Assembly: GCF_030272615.1 (NCBI RefSeq)
Contig: NC_081409.1
Location: forward strand, 653,202,468 to 653,266,467
Direction: 5' to 3'
Length of the DNA: 64,000 nucleotides
DNA from: Cryptomeria japonica
Lineage: Eukaryota; Streptophyta; Pinopsida; Cupressales; Cupressaceae
Each line of letters opens with the position of its first letter. The first letter of the stretch is position 1. The notes below the pieces were generated by a model. The model saw only the letters and a program-made list of their open reading frames with translations. It was not told the DNA's origin and did not search any database. The translations under genes and the position numbers were made by a program. Positions 11,855-29,235 of this stretch are shown piece after piece.

Positions 11855-14800
11855 TACAAGGATGAGGCATATTCATAACTTTTGTAGTCCCACCTTGGAT
11901 ATCAACACTAGAAGCAACTCATATTGTTCGTGTAAAGACAAGACAATATGGGAGTTCATTATACCCAGCAACTCATGGTGTTGTTGTCCGTGTTGGCTCT
12001 ATTGGACCCTACAATTAAGATTTAATATACATTATTCAATAAGATTAACTATGCAATGTAATGAAATATTAAAAAGTGTGTTACCTTGTTGAGCTTTGCT
12101 TGGTTTTGAGAATAGTTTAATATTTTCTACTTAATAGGGCCAACCACGTGAAGGTGGAAGCTCATTTGGCCCCTCCCCCCCCCCCTAACATCACTCTAAA
12201 TTCCCTGTTAACATCTTATAACATTCATTCATTAATTCTTTCTACCATTAATAAAATATAGCATGCATTCATTAATATCACATAACATTCATTACATAAC
12301 ATTGTTTAACATTAATTAACACGCAACATTCATCAATATTAATTAACACATATCATCCATAACCATTAATTAGCACATAATTACATTCACTAACACATAA
12401 AAATTAGTCATTATCAAATAAGTTAGATTACATTCATTTCTTTCTTTTTTCTTTGAAGCTATGATAAGACTAAGTGGAACATTGGTGTCTTCATCATTTC
12501 CCCCTCTGTAGATGTTCTGCCAACTGCTCGTGATCTCAATGTATGCCTAGTCCTATATTGAGGATGAGGACACTAAAGCGAAGGGGGGTCCTCTGCAATA
12601 ACAAAGAAATGGGTTAAATTCAAAAAAAAAAAATTATTGTTACAAGTATTTCATTAATTTAGAGAACATAATTGTTGTGCTCTTTACTTGATGGGGCCAC
12701 ATCATTTTGTGTAGCCTCAACCTCAACATGCTGAACACCACGGTCCTCTTCACTTGAGTGGGGAACATCATGTTCTTGAGGTTGTGTACCCAGATCATGC
12801 TCCACTTGCTCACCACCAACTACATGCTCTAAACTATTAACAAGAAAGGTTACATTAATTACTGCTATAATTACAAATTAAGATGTTTAATTGTATTAAT
12901 AGCTAAATAAATAAATTTGAATAGAAAATGAATACCTCCACTATTGGGATGCACATCCGGACCTTCATGTGTAGGTGGTGTTTCACAATTAGAAGGCTGC
13001 ATTCCAATGACATGCACATTGTTATCATTGCTTGCTTATTTAAAACAAATATAGTCACTTTATGTTGGAACTCAACATCAATTAGATTATTGGTAAAGTA
13101 TTCAATTTGAAACAACTTCCATTTACCATATTTACCTGTGTGACAGATGCACTCGAATGTTGTGTATGCCTACTCAATTCTCGCAGTCGATCACCCATGG
13201 CTGAATAGCCTTGCTTGTAGGTAGTTCTCTTGTCATCTTCTATGGGCGCTCTATTGAATTCAGAGCCCTGCATTTTTGCTTGGTACCATGAATTTTGCTT
13301 GCATTGTTTGATAAAAAAAAAATGTTTACAATTTATTAATATTTTGAGACAATATGGGAGTTTACATGAGATACTTACAATTCGTGTAGCAAGTTTCATG
13401 TAACCACCAGAGCCAAGTTTGTGTTGCCCGTGCTTTTCTTGCCTTGCCTTGGTTTCCTTTGACGTGTCACTTAGTCTATAAAAAGTTTGAAATATGTTAG
13501 ATTATATAAATATAAAGAGTAATTAATTAGTACATAATTACATTCTTAATAGTATCCCGTACCTTCTTCTAGCATCTACTGGTGTATTTCCTTTTTTCCT
13601 TTCAATTCTCTCCTTGGCATCCAAAATTAGGTCCTTCCACTCCCTCTCTGGAATCATGGGGAGATGCTCGTACTTTACGTTCCTCTCCAAATGGGTCCTG
13701 TATTGGTCCCTCACATACTTTAGATATGTGCCAACTTTTTCAAGGAGCTTGGTTTTGTCAAAGGTGTCATTTCCAAACCACTCAACGATTTGGTTTGTCA
13801 ATTCATCTTTTAACCTTTTTTCTTGGTCATTCCACCTTTTAAAGAAAAAACAAACCTGTTAGATTCAAAAATGAACTGAAGCTACATTTATTACACTTCA
13901 AGAAATGGATCAATGGAAAAGTATTCTAGCAATGATATGAAATCAAAAGTGGATAAGGGTTAGTTCACATATGATGTACCACCTTTTATGTATGGTGGGC
14001 CCAAATATCTGCAATGCAATGTCACTAAGATGTTTATAGAAAATATCATTGTCTGCAAAAAATTCATGGGATCAATATTAGTCCAAAATGAGTGATCATA
14101 AAGTAAATTACAATTAGAGTATATATAATAATAATTTTAAAGTACCTGGAACCTTTTGTATCTTTAAGGGAAGCATTTCTTTGTCGCTCACCACGAATGT
14201 GGCCTGCAATGTTCCCATACTAGCAATATGAGAAGACCTAGGAAATGATGCTATGTTATCAGCAGTAGTCGCCTGTGGCACATCCTCATGTGCATCTCCT
14301 CCTGCAAAAAATGAATCCACTATGAAATGGCATTAGAATTAAAGAAAGAACGCTTGAAGGGAAATAAACACATGACATAAGATAGAGAAAAAAAGGGAAC
14401 TACCAACAGTGGGTGGGCCAATATGACATGCACTAGAGGATGTCTACATGCTACATGTTGCGAACATTGCAGTCAGCAATACAGGTGAGGGTGACCTATG
14501 ATGAGGTGGCATCGACATTTGCACAGTAACATTGACAGCACCTAAAGAATAATACATTAAATATATCAAACATTAAATATATGAAAAATGCAATTGTAAA
14601 CAAGAATGAACCTTTATTTTGAAAATTGACAGTATCAAGTATGATGTGTTTTGGGTACTCAGAGTGATAAGCCAAGCAAGTGATAATACAAGAAAATCGT
14701 CATCACCTGATCCTGCAACACCCTGATCGTAGGAACGACTTTCATGAGGGCGGATAAATTGCTGTAAAAACAATATGTACATGTTTTAGTTAATGACATA

Positions 14801-15109
14801 AAAAGAGAATAAAATATAAACCATTATTGAACTTTTGTTATAATTAAAGCTTTCATTACTGCTTACTTACAAGTTTTCTACTGTCTTATACAATAATTCC
14901 ACCCTCTGTCGTATCTCATCAATGGTAGGATGCACGACTGCCAAAGTAACAATCTCTTTTCTAATTTTTATAAGAGGCATTTTAAAGAATTTCACAAGGT
15001 CTGTGGGATCTTAAGGGTCATCATTGCTTAACCCTAATGATTCCACATCCATAGAAAGGTACACAGGTACTACAACTCCCTTTCCCTTTCTCTTTCCCCG
15101 AACATCCAT
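11855..15109 (-). pseudogene. Transposase_24 (PTTA/En-Spm) type second gene of the CACTA element, broken
   Basis: Exons can be read on the minus strand between GT and AG junctions. The first runs from the ATG at 15109 (MDVRGKRKGKGVVVP...) to a donor near 14872 and contains a TAA where Gln would fit. An exon near 13801-13545 encodes YLKYVRDQYRTHLERNVKY, EREWKDLILDAKERI and NTPVDARRRY. The next, near 13430-13140, starts KHGQHKLGSGGYMKLATRI. These match the conserved order of plant Transposase_24 proteins, the partners of tnp2 in CACTA elements, which are thought to bind subterminal repeats. Further short exons near 14500, 14280, 12990, 12790 and 11855-12010 are likely but I cannot fix their borders. 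It lies directly downstream of tnp2 on the same strand. The exon structure is by eye and approximate. Confidence 0.65.
12173..12185. repeat. Poly-C run
   Basis: A run of about 12 C inside the AT-rich, probably intronic part of the Transposase_24 gene. It is a slippage-prone homopolymer with no assigned role. Confidence 0.7.
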
Positions 15110-15684
15110 CTGTGTCAAGAATATCATTAACAATTACAAAATTAGTATAAATCACTAAAAAAAGAACATAATAATGTAACAGTTTGCTTCTACCTAATTT
15201 GTACAATTACAATGAGGTTTACCTACTCGGTAGAAGTGTCGCAAGGTACATCTCTGTCTACGATATGTGATGGATCCATGTCGGCCTATGACAAAGAAAA
15301 AATATAAAAAACGTTAGCAAAATTACATCATACACAACATGAACAACATGAACTTTGTAGACAAAAAGAGTATTAAATAATAAAAAGATGTTGTCATCAA
15401 AATCATTGTAAATTTTGTAATTCCTTACCTTTACTTTATGTAGACTATGTAGGATCCTCAACTAAATGGTCACATAAATAGTCACATAGCTAATAAACAA
15501 TCCAATTTCCATAAATAAACACAGTTTAAAAATTGTCACATAAATAGTCACACCCCCTATCTCCATCTCCATATTAAAAGGTGCATGATGAATTAATTAT
15601 GTAATGGCATTAGAATTCAAAACAGAATGAATTAATTATGTAAAAAAAATTCTATCAAGAAGTCAATATTCAATAGATAATATA

Positions 15685-20018
<4,334 letters not shown>

Positions 20019-21489
20019 GGTCTTTCTTCACAGGCAAGAAAATAGAAATTATTGTCTAACATGGTCTTTCCCTCAGGAGCTGGTAGATCCTGCTTCCATA
20101 CTTTAATTCTATTTTCTCAAAGGACAATCCTAAAAATCCATGCATTGCAAACAACTTTTTACACCTTTGTTGGTTGTGGTGGTGTCACAGAGAGTTTACA
20201 TCAATAAATGAAGAGCATGCCAATGCTATTAATGCAGTAGTAGAATTCTATCTCTTATTCAATATCTCTAGTGAAACCCCCATGATCTTTTGTTGGAGTA
20301 GAATTTTTTATATTCTAGAAAGGGTCTTGTCCTTTGTTGATGGGATATTCATCTACCTCAAGAAATAACTGTTCTTATCTCCAACAAGAAGTGGAACTAA
20401 ATGAAGATCTAGCACCATAAAATTAATCCTCAAAAGGATTACTATAGTTAGTTTTGGTAGATAATGATCTGGGTAAAATACTAATGTGTCTTTACGAAAC
20501 ATTATGTACTATCTTCGCATACTCTAACAACTTTGGTGCGACATGCTACATCCAATTAAGTCTCCATTGGTATCTCTATTGTGTTTATGGATTGAGATTC
20601 AATGTACTCTTTTTATACACATATTTTACTTTCAACTGAGGAGGTTTGTATGTACTTACTTGTCTTTCGATTGTATCCCTATTTCAAGAATTTATTCTAT
20701 CAACAAATCATTTTTTGTAAGTTGTACAAGTGGAAGCTTGAACATGCCTTCCAGGATAGCCTTGTTGATACATTCAACACCATCTTGTGCAACAAATCTT
20801 TAGAACTCCATTTTTTAGAATTGAAGAGTGAGTAGTAGGGACAATCTAGGACACTTACAGAGGTTTTGCAAGAGAGATAAATAGACCTAAATATTATGGC
20901 TTAATAATGATCAATAGGTAAACAGATAAGAAACTCTCAATATCAAAATGACTTTCTCAATTGTCTTTACTAAAAATGGATAGATCTGCTAATAATGGCT
21001 CTATGACTGTATGTCAACTTTAGACTCAATCCAAGAAGAGCTATAACTAATATGTGATATCTAGATTTATGATCTCTATAATATAACAATCCCATAATTA
21101 TGTTTCCATGCATCTATACCACAACACAAACATCATGCTAGTGTTTAGCCATAGCAATTGATATCCTAATTATAGAATGTGAAATATGCACATAACTATG
21201 AATAAAGATTAAGAAAAACAAAGAAAGATGCTTATTGCAAACATAAATGACTAATGGACAAGAATTGAATTTATTGTAGATAGTTTTGAATATCAAATTC
21301 ACTTATTTGTGTGCATTTAGTAACTCATGTACTTGTGGCCAACCATTTATCTCTTTCATAAATTAAACACTTATTAATAACATTAAATGGCTGAGTAATT
21401 ATGTTTAAGTTGAAATTGAAAATAAAATATTTTATTTCAGGATAGCTCACACTATTCCCTATCATATTTTAGACTCTCGGTTTTGTTAG
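20019..21489. other. Upstream region of tnp2 inside F
   Basis: AT-rich, without a supportable gene. The promoter of tnp2 would be expected just right of 20018, but no clear TATA element can be singled out. Small ORFs here have no recognisable content. Confidence 0.35.
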
Positions 21490-22274
21490 TAGTGGTTTGA
21501 TGTCTTTGGAGCTAATCATTGCATTTCTTTAGTTACATTTGCCAGCCTACTCCCAGCCTATGCCAAAATGGGAGCTTAGGAATAGGGTATGGACATCCAT
21601 CAAAGTATAAAAGATAGAGGAATTTTGTCAGATGTAGTTACAACTGCACAAAATGGATTTGTTGAGAAGGCTTTAGAAACTTTCAAGCAAATGCAATTGG
21701 CAGGTGTAAAGCTAAATTCCACGACCATTGCTACTATCCTCCCTGCTTGTGCCGAAATGGGAGATTTGGAAAAGGGTATGGACATTCATTGAAGCATAAA
21801 GTATAGAGAAATTTTGTCAGATGTTGTAGTTGTAACTGCCTTGGTAGACATGTATGCAAAATGTGGAAGCATAGACAAGGCACATGAACTATTTGGTAGA
21901 ATGCTTGAAAGAAATGTTGTCTCGTGGACTGCAATGATTGCTGGATATGCACAAAATGGATTTTTCAAAAAGGCTTTAGACACTTTCAAGCAAATGAAAT
22001 TGGAAGGCATAAAGCCAAATTCCACAACCTTTGCCACCATCCTCCTTGCTTGTGCAAAAATGGGAGCTTTGGAACATGGTATGGACATCCATCAAAGCAT
22101 AACGGATAGAGGAATTTTGTTAGGTGTTGTACTTGCAAATTCTCTGCTTGACATGAATGCAAAATGTGGAAACATGGACAAGGCTCATGAATTATTTGAT
22201 ATGATGCCGAAAAGAGATGTGATCTCATGTGAACAATCAACATGCACATATATGGGAGGAAGGGATTGTTGATA
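21490..22274 (+). pseudogene. Captured fragment of a PPR (PLS-type) gene
   Basis: One frame (with stops near 21577, 21583 and 21790) encodes pentatricopeptide repeats: FASLLPAYAKMGA, GMDIHQSIKDRGILSDV, ALVDMYAKCGSIDKAHELF, RNVVSWTAMIAGYAQNGF, ALDTFKQMKLEGIKPNSTTF. The order of repeats is that of plant PLS-class organellar RNA-editing proteins. No start, transit peptide, E or DYW domain is present. A deletion joins SDVV directly to AQNGF near 21640. The TAG and TGA stops sit where Leu or Gln belong. It lies about 460 bp inside the right CACTA end and in the opposite direction to tnp2, as expected for a host fragment picked up by the transposon. A host PPR pseudogene predating F is excluded if the F borders are right. 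Confidence 0.85.
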
Positions 22275-22732
22275 CAAAATTGAACGCTCACTCCTCAATC
22301 ACAGTTCTATAGTTTTACGAGATTAAACTAGGACAATTAACCACCACATGTATATTTTTTGCAACATGAAATTAAAAACTAGGGCAATTTGAATCTACCT
22401 CCTGTGTGGGATTTCCTTCAACGCGGGTTTGATGTTCTTGGGGGTTGAAGTCGCCACGGACACCTAAACGGGATTGCAATTCACAAATGATTTCCCCACC
22501 TCTTTTTTTATTTTGTAATGGCCACTGTCATCAGAATTATGATGAACTCGAGCACTTTTTTGAAAAAAAGAAAATTCTCATTACTAATGCCTTCTTCGTC
22601 GAAACCGAATGGGTAATTTCCGTTAAAATTACGTCGAATGCAGGCATTTTTTCAAAAAAAAATCAAATTTGGCCACAATATACCTTCTACATCGGAAACC
22701 TCAGTCAAAAATCTAGTCCAAATGTATTAGTG
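22275..22732 (+). repeat. Right subterminal region and inverted end of F
   Basis: The terminal word is CCAAATGTATTAGTG, the inverted partner of the left end. Inside lie words such as TTCGTCGAAACCGAATGGG, TACGTCGAATG and ATCGGAAACC, the counterparts of the left subterminal repeats. Confidence 0.75.
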
Positions 22733-22735
22733 TGC
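22733..22735. repeat. TSD of CACTA element F, right copy (TGC)
   Basis: Identical to the TGC at 5171-5173. Confidence 0.85.
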
Positions 22736-24824
22736 TATTTGATGACTTACGTGATGGATGATACATTCTATATCATTTGATGGATGGATTTATATTGATG
22801 GATTATATGCATTTGACATTCTATGATGAACTGATGATCCTATGATGAGATGTTGATTCTATGCTGATATAATGGTTCTAACCCCTATTTGGTAGTTATG
22901 GTTTCATTTAATGTATTGATGTGATTGATGTGTGTGACTATCTTCGTGAAGGGTACAATGCCTTGTCACTCATTGTGAGCATGATAAGGTGTTGTGATTC
23001 TTTTTCACTTACTTGTTTATTATGATGGATACATGTCGTATATGCATTGTATTGTGTTTGCAAGATTGCATGTACTAGACATCGACTCCACCTGGCTTCA
23101 CAGGTCTGAGCATGTCCTATCACAATGGCAATTTGTTGGAGATGGCATGGGTTTATTTCACACACTCTAAGATTAGTTGTTCACATTGTTAGTTGTGCCA
23201 CGACACAAGTCAGTGGTAGAAGTCTAGTATCGATGATTCCCTTGTCGAGTCACTTGAGTATGTGAGCATATGATTTGTATTTAATTTAATTTATGGAATA
23301 ATGTTATTCTATAGTGTGATTACTGTTTGATTAATTGATTATTTTATTTATTGATGATTATTTATTGTGATAATTATATTTAATCAATTGAGATTAATTT
23401 AATTGATTTAATTATTGTTTATTTGTGATTTATTGATTATCTATCTATTTATTGTTGGATTTATTTATTTAATTAATTATTGTCGAGATTGTTTATTTGG
23501 ATATATTGTTTAATGGTTTATTTATTTATTACTTATTTAATGATTTATGTATTATTTTAATTATTAATTTATGTTGATTCATTGTTGAATAATTTATTTA
23601 TTTATTAATTGATGCTTTGTTTTATTTAATTGATAATTTATTAATTGAATTTTGATTTATTGACTTTATCAATTTATTTATTGTTTATTGAAGAATTGAT
23701 TTTATATTTTATTGAGGAACCCCTATTTATATGGTTCTATTTATTTAATTTCTTTATTTGGTTTTTATTGGGTGATGGGTTATTATTAAATGAGTTTATA
23801 CAAATATTATTTTATCACTAATTGCATATATTATAAAGTTTACTTACCCTTACATATGATTGGTTGATTTTCAATTGGTAGGTAAATAATATTGGTGAAT
23901 AATATATTTCTCGAAACTATGCGAGATAGGTAAATTATATTGTTCTTTGGAATTTTCTGATTGGTTGAATATCTCTAAAGTTTTGAGTTTGAATTTTTAT
24001 TTAATTGGCTTTCTATGAATGTTGCTGGGGGGATCATCAGGCAGATTTTTGGAAATTTGGATTGAAGATTGGATTGAAGCTTGGATTGTTGAGAATTTCT
24101 CTTCTTTAGATTTTCAACCCTTTTTGGATTGTGATTGCAGGTTGGTTTGATTTTCTCCTTCGAATTTTTGGTTTTTGGGAAATATTTCCTTCTCTATGAC
24201 TGTGCAATTTGTTGATAGATATTGTCTGAATTATTTTGGGGAATTGGATTTGTTGTTTATAGAATTTAATTAGTTTTGATAAAGTAAATTGAATAGGGGA
24301 AATATTGCAATTCAATGCTTTCATTTTCTAGAAATTGTTGTCGAAAACACTTTTCCATCTTCTTTGTGAGTGAATGTGTATTGAATTATTGAGATTGAAA
24401 AGATATTGGATTGGGTTTAGAGTTGATTATTTCTTTGTGTTTTATTCTTTGATTCCTCTTCATTTCAGAGCTTGATTTGGTGATTTTTGTCTCTATGTGG
24501 TTGTTAGGAGTTCTCTGCAACTCTCTAAGACTACACATTTGGAAGTGTAGACCCTTCAAAGAGTATGTAAAGGTTGCAATTAAACCTTGAGAGCCTTGCA
24601 AAAGTCTCTTTGTGTGGATTGTGTTGTTGTTCTATCTCTCCCTTGTTATTTTTCCCCCTTTGTGTCAATCTGGGTAGTGTGGGAGATGGATTTTCTTATG
24701 CAAATTTTGTTAGTGAGTAATATCTATGTTTTTTATTGTCCTCATCAAAATATGAATCTTCAAGTCACTCTTTGTCTAGTTTGTGAGACATTTTTTTACC
24801 CTTGTGCAAATCTAGGTTAGTACC
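22736..24824. other. AT-rich unassigned DNA between elements F and E
   Basis: No gene can be supported. From about 23280 to 23760 it is very T-rich with recurring TTTATTTATTGATT-like words. It may be part of an old LTR element into which the copia element E inserted, but no partner LTR was found. Confidence 0.35.
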
Positions 24825-25292
24825 TATGAGATTTTGCCAAGCTCTAGAGGCAATGGAAAGCACAAATAAGAGAGAACAAAATAGATGATAGGAATAAACT
24901 GTATTCTATCAAGAAAATACTGATCAACTGGATCATCAATCAATCAATCGTTACATACAATGAATATGATCCTGCTTATATAGGCAAGGCTATATGGATA
25001 TGTGAGGACACAAACATGACATGTGGCTCAATAAGAAACAAGGGTAGGTAGTAAATAGGTGTGGTAGGTACGAGAAACAATATAATATTCCACATGAGGT
25101 GGATCACCCACTAAATATGGAATGTAACAACAAGATAAGACCACAAAAGGTGGAAATTATCCTACACACACTATCCCAATGTGGCACAAACACCCAAGTG
25201 TCTCATACCCAAACTACTATGAAATGCATTATCCTAAGCAAACTTAAGTAAGGTGTACTAATATCCAACATGAATAATTAATTACACCAACA
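24825..25292 (-). repeat. 3' LTR of E
   Basis: 468 bp, matching 29236-29706. The terminal dinucleotide that should read TG on the plus strand is TA here (TATGAGATTTTG), a single transition. Confidence 0.88.
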
Positions 25293-25304
25293 CCGCCCTT
25301 AAGT
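25293..25304 (-). promoter_or_regulatory. Polypurine tract of E
   Basis: On the minus strand ACTTAAGGGCGG directly precedes the LTR start TGTTGG. This is the place and style of the copia plus-strand primer, with one pyrimidine in the G-run. Confidence 0.65.
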
Positions 25305-25614
25305 GCAACTTAGTGGAATGCACTTAAGTCTACAATGCAAGTAAGAAATGCAAGATGGGTCCCAACTATAAGGCCGTGTTAGGTATCCATGTACAAATGA
25401 AAATGCACACAAACCAATAAAATGAAATCTCTCACAAATCAGGGAAAAAGAGAAAAACCCAATGGGAAAAAAACCTCCCCCAAAAAGAGAGATGAAAACT
25501 ATATACAAAGGAACTCTCATAGAAGTATGTGAAGGACAAAACCCCATGTCAGGAAAAAGTCCCCCTCATATGAGAGAAGAAGAGGGACTAGGTAGCCCCC
25601 CCTCAATGTAGAAT

Positions 25615-26865
25615 CTACACCAATGGTAGAAGCTTGAAGATGAATGAAGAAAATGATCCACGAACGTTGAACAACGTTCCTCCCCTTAGGAAGAAGCAAA
25701 ACCAAAGGTGTATCCATGAAGTCTCCCCAATCATGAAGGGAAGATGTAGGGAAAAACTCATGATGAATGAAATCTCTGAAAATTGCTCAAGTGTCCCCAT
25801 GTCGATGCTGAAAGATACCCCCTCCAAAGGTGGTGAACTGCTCCACACTGCTAAAAAAAGAACTCCAAGATCTAGTGGAGAAGAATGTAGAATAATATCC
25901 AAAGACTCACATGTCTTGTCTAGGGACAAAGAGACCTCCTCAAAGTGTTGTACAAAAGTATCCACAACCATATCAACCTCAAAAGAATGATCATGTAGAG
26001 AATGCACAAGAGGGTCAGAGTGTTCCCTCGCAACAATCAAAGAAGGATCATCTTCATCAAAGAGAAGATGAATTTCATCAATGATGTCACCCAAATCTAT
26101 AATGTAGGACTCCGCTAACAAACCTGCAATGTCTGTCAAGTAGGCATCCCAATCAACTAAAGCAGGAAGACATGATAAATCTTGTTGCATTGAATCACAA
26201 GAAGGCAAAATTGTCACACTAGTTGCATCATCAGGTGCAATAGGTGATGTGATATCAATAGGAGGAAATGAAATGCAAGGCTCAAGAATGAGGTCACATG
26301 TGAGAATCCCCAAGTTCTGCTCAAAATGAGAATCATCAACATAGAAAGAATCAACCTCATCAATAGGACCAAAATATGAAAAGGAGTACAACTGAGATGC
26401 ATGATCAACCACCCCAGTCACAATGATAGCTATACTAGTCTCCAAGTCTCTAATGATAACTAAATCAGGTGTAAACTCCATAGTTTTCCTAGTTGCCCCA
26501 TGTGTGATTTGATAGATGGAAAGAAGATTGTTTGTCAAATGGGGTACACATAACACATCATTGAAGGAGTTGTCCCCAATGGCAATAGATCCTTTTCTAA
26601 TCACATATATGTATGTATGATTTCCCATCAAAATCTATGGCATATGGCAAGGCTCAAATGAAGAGAACGTAGACTGCAAAGATGTCATATGATGAGAAGA
26701 ACCTGAATCTAGAAGCCATCTCCCTGAATCATGACTTATAGTAGCACAAAGAGCTTGTCCCTTTCCTTTATTTGTCCCTAAAAGAGTGATCCTTTCCTTT
26801 ATCCTTTTCCTTGGAAGAAGCCATTGTAGATATTCTAGAAGGTAGGTTGATTTTGTTCTTCTCAA
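25615..26865 (-). pseudogene. Copia protease and pre-integrase start fused to an unknown acidic tail
   Basis: The frame starts near 26865 and overlaps the Gag frame with a shift. It shows GQALCATISHDSGRWLLDSG and SSHHMT, the copia aspartic protease with its DSG triad. It then runs through NSFNDVLCVPHLTNNLLSIY to TGVVDHASQLYSF, the usual end of the protease and GAG-pre-integrase linker. A stop (TAG) sits near 26632. Where the integrase HHCC region should start, about 250 codons of acidic, Ser- and Leu-rich sequence follow (for example DWDAYLTDIAGLLAESYIID), uninterrupted to 25615. I see no DDE, YVDD or RNase H motif. The tail is unrecognised. It has stayed open for over 700 bp, which suggests it was coding until recently (inference). 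Confidence 0.75.
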
Positions 26866-27724
26866 GAAGATTCTTCAACTCATCAATATCCTTCTTGTAA
26901 CAATGATGTTCATCATGTCCCGACTTCTTGCAATATGCACAAATTTTTTTTTCCTTATAGGATTTCTTCTTAGGTGAGAATGTAGAATCACCTTGTTGTG
27001 GAGAGGAGGATTGTGCTCCATCTTGTTGTGGTTTTGACTTAGGTTGCTTTTGATTCTTTCCTGTTCCTTGATTGCTTTGATTCCCCTTATTAGCCACCAA
27101 AGCTTGTGACTTTGAAGATTTGAGAATCCTCATCTTGGTCAACTTGGATTGCTCAAGTATCAACATCTTTGTGAATGCATCAAATGAGGGAGAAGTGTAA
27201 GAGGAACCTTGAGCTCACATATGGGTGTGAAAGAGAGATACAAAGGCTGCATACTCTGAAGGAAGCTTGTCCAACAAGTTATAAACCAATTGAGCATCCT
27301 TTTTGTCAATTCCACAATCCTTTAGATTTGCTCTTAGCTCAATTGATTTTGTGACATAATCTTGGATTGTATCAAAATCCTTGGGATCCAAAGCTGTGAG
27401 TTCAGTATCAAGCTTGTAGCCCTTAATCTCATCAACTTGACCATACAATTTCTCATAAATGTCCCAAGCCTCTTTAATTTTAGTACACTTATCAATGTGA
27501 AAAATGAGGTAATCTGATACATACTTTCTCAATGTTCCAAGTGCCATATCATTTTTAGTGAGCCATTCAATTTGAGCATTAGGATCAACCTTAGGATCAT
27601 GTGGTGTTGTTATAGTTCCATTTACATAATGAATGAGTACTTTTTCCATTAGCTTACTCCATGCTTTAATTTTCCATGAGGCATAATTATGTGGAGTTAA
27701 AAGAGGAAATTTAGGAGAACCCAT
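26768..27724 (-). pseudogene. Copia Gag with intact zinc knuckle
   Basis: The start ATG at 27724 gives MGSPKFPLLTPHNYASWKIK, the usual copia Gag opening. The UBN2/Retrotran_gag_2 core follows (EAWDIYEKLYGQV, FDTIQDYVTKSIELRANLKD, LLDKLPSEYAAFVS). A TGA interrupts at about 27212. Downstream in the same frame come a Lys- and Gln-rich linker and a complete CX2CX4HX4C knuckle, CAYCKKSGHDEHHC, near 26940. Gag would form the particle and the knuckle would bind the RNA. The frame ends at 26768 and overlaps the protease frame, so a one-base indel near 26780 probably split an original Gag-Pro fusion. Confidence 0.85.
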
Positions 27725-29222
27725 AGCACCAAAATAAAAAAAAACACAAGATAGAGAGAGGCACAATCACACAAGACAACCCCCCAAAATACTCAATCAA
27801 GAAACCCCCCCCAAATGGTGATTTGGCACTTTATGCTTAGTGCGTATACAATGGGCCACTTGAAAAACAAGGCAAAGTGGACTTCTGATTTAAATTTACA
27901 ACTTCCCAAAAATGAGATATAAGAGACTTCAACAAATACTAATAGTGATCTAAACTGAGATCCAAGCAAAATACAAGTACCAAATAGGTCAAAAGACCAA
28001 ATAATGAAAGTACAATTTATACTCAAAATCACCACAAACAAATGGAAGATTATGAAAGTAGAACAAAAATTATGCACTTTAAAAAAAAATTGGCACCTGA
28101 AAAAGAGGTCATATGACCCCAAACAAAGCCTCTGAAGTTGTAAAAATGGGGATTAGATAGGTACAGTCATGAAGATCTACAATTTATGAAAAATCCATCC
28201 ATCAAAATTAGAAAAATCCTCCACCACTGCGAAGAGAATGAAATTATAGCCCATTTAAAAAAAAATGCACCAAATAAGGAGAAAAAATGAGCAAGACATG
28301 GCCTTCCAAAATTGAACTGCAAAACTGAAAAAGCTCAATGAGAGGGGGTTAAAATTTTTTTCAAAATACTGCTGATGTGGGGATGACATCAGAAAATCAT
28401 AAGCTTAAAATTGATGGTCGTTTGGCCATAAAAAAAACTTCACCTCCCCCATTGTGTGGCATCTGTACCATACGGACATGCTGACATGGCAGTCTCTGAT
28501 TGGACTGTATGGATGACGTGTCATACGCCTGGGCAGCAGACAAGAAAATAATAAAGTGCCACATGGTAGAGTTGTGGTGAAACTCCGTCGTGTCTATCGA
28601 GGTGGCTGCTAACTAGTGGGGTGCAGTTGGCTACCGGAGGATGGCAGCGGCACCAGAGGGTGGTCACCGATGGGGCCGGGCAGCAGTCGACCGGGGAGAT
28701 CACTGGGAATCAACACTGATGGGTGACAGGCATGATGGATAGAGCACACAGGTGGGGGCCATGAGGTAGTGACATCGTATAGCACTAGACGACAACGTCA
28801 GGTCAACACGGAGACCTGGACGACAGCGGCAGTGATAGTGACAACGGTAGACCCAAACGACAACCCGAGTGGTCCTAAGCGGAGGAGTGGTAGTCTGCGA
28901 TCAACAGATTGCACGTATAGTAGTCAGTTGGTGGTTTAGACGTACAACCATCGATAGCCACCATGGGATCGACAAGCCTTGCAAAAACCTGCAACACACA
29001 CCTTTTAAATTTTATTTTTTTTTCAAAATTCGTACAAATATAGAAAAATTGGCAAAAAAATTTCTCTCACCAAAATAGGCTGACTTTATAGTCAAAATTT
29101 ATGGAAATAGCCTCCTGGGCTCAACTGTGATGTCCAAATCATTTTACGATGCCCCCAAAAATAGCACCTCTTCAGATCCGAAAATTGAAGCCTTCAAAAT
29201 GATTAATCAAAGACACTCTAAT
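27725..29222 (-). other. Long 5' leader of E with a GC-rich patch
   Basis: About 1.5 kb separates the primer site from the Gag ATG. The part at 28560-28980 is clearly GC-richer than anything nearby. No conserved ORF is seen in it. An internal ribosome entry or packaging role is possible but unsupported. Confidence 0.6.
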
Positions 29223-29235
29223 GGCTCTAATACCA
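29223..29235 (-). promoter_or_regulatory. Primer-binding site of E (initiator Met-tRNA)
   Basis: On the minus strand TGGTATTAGAGCC directly follows the 5' LTR. It differs by one base from the plant initiator-Met site TGGTATCAGAGCC. Confidence 0.88.
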
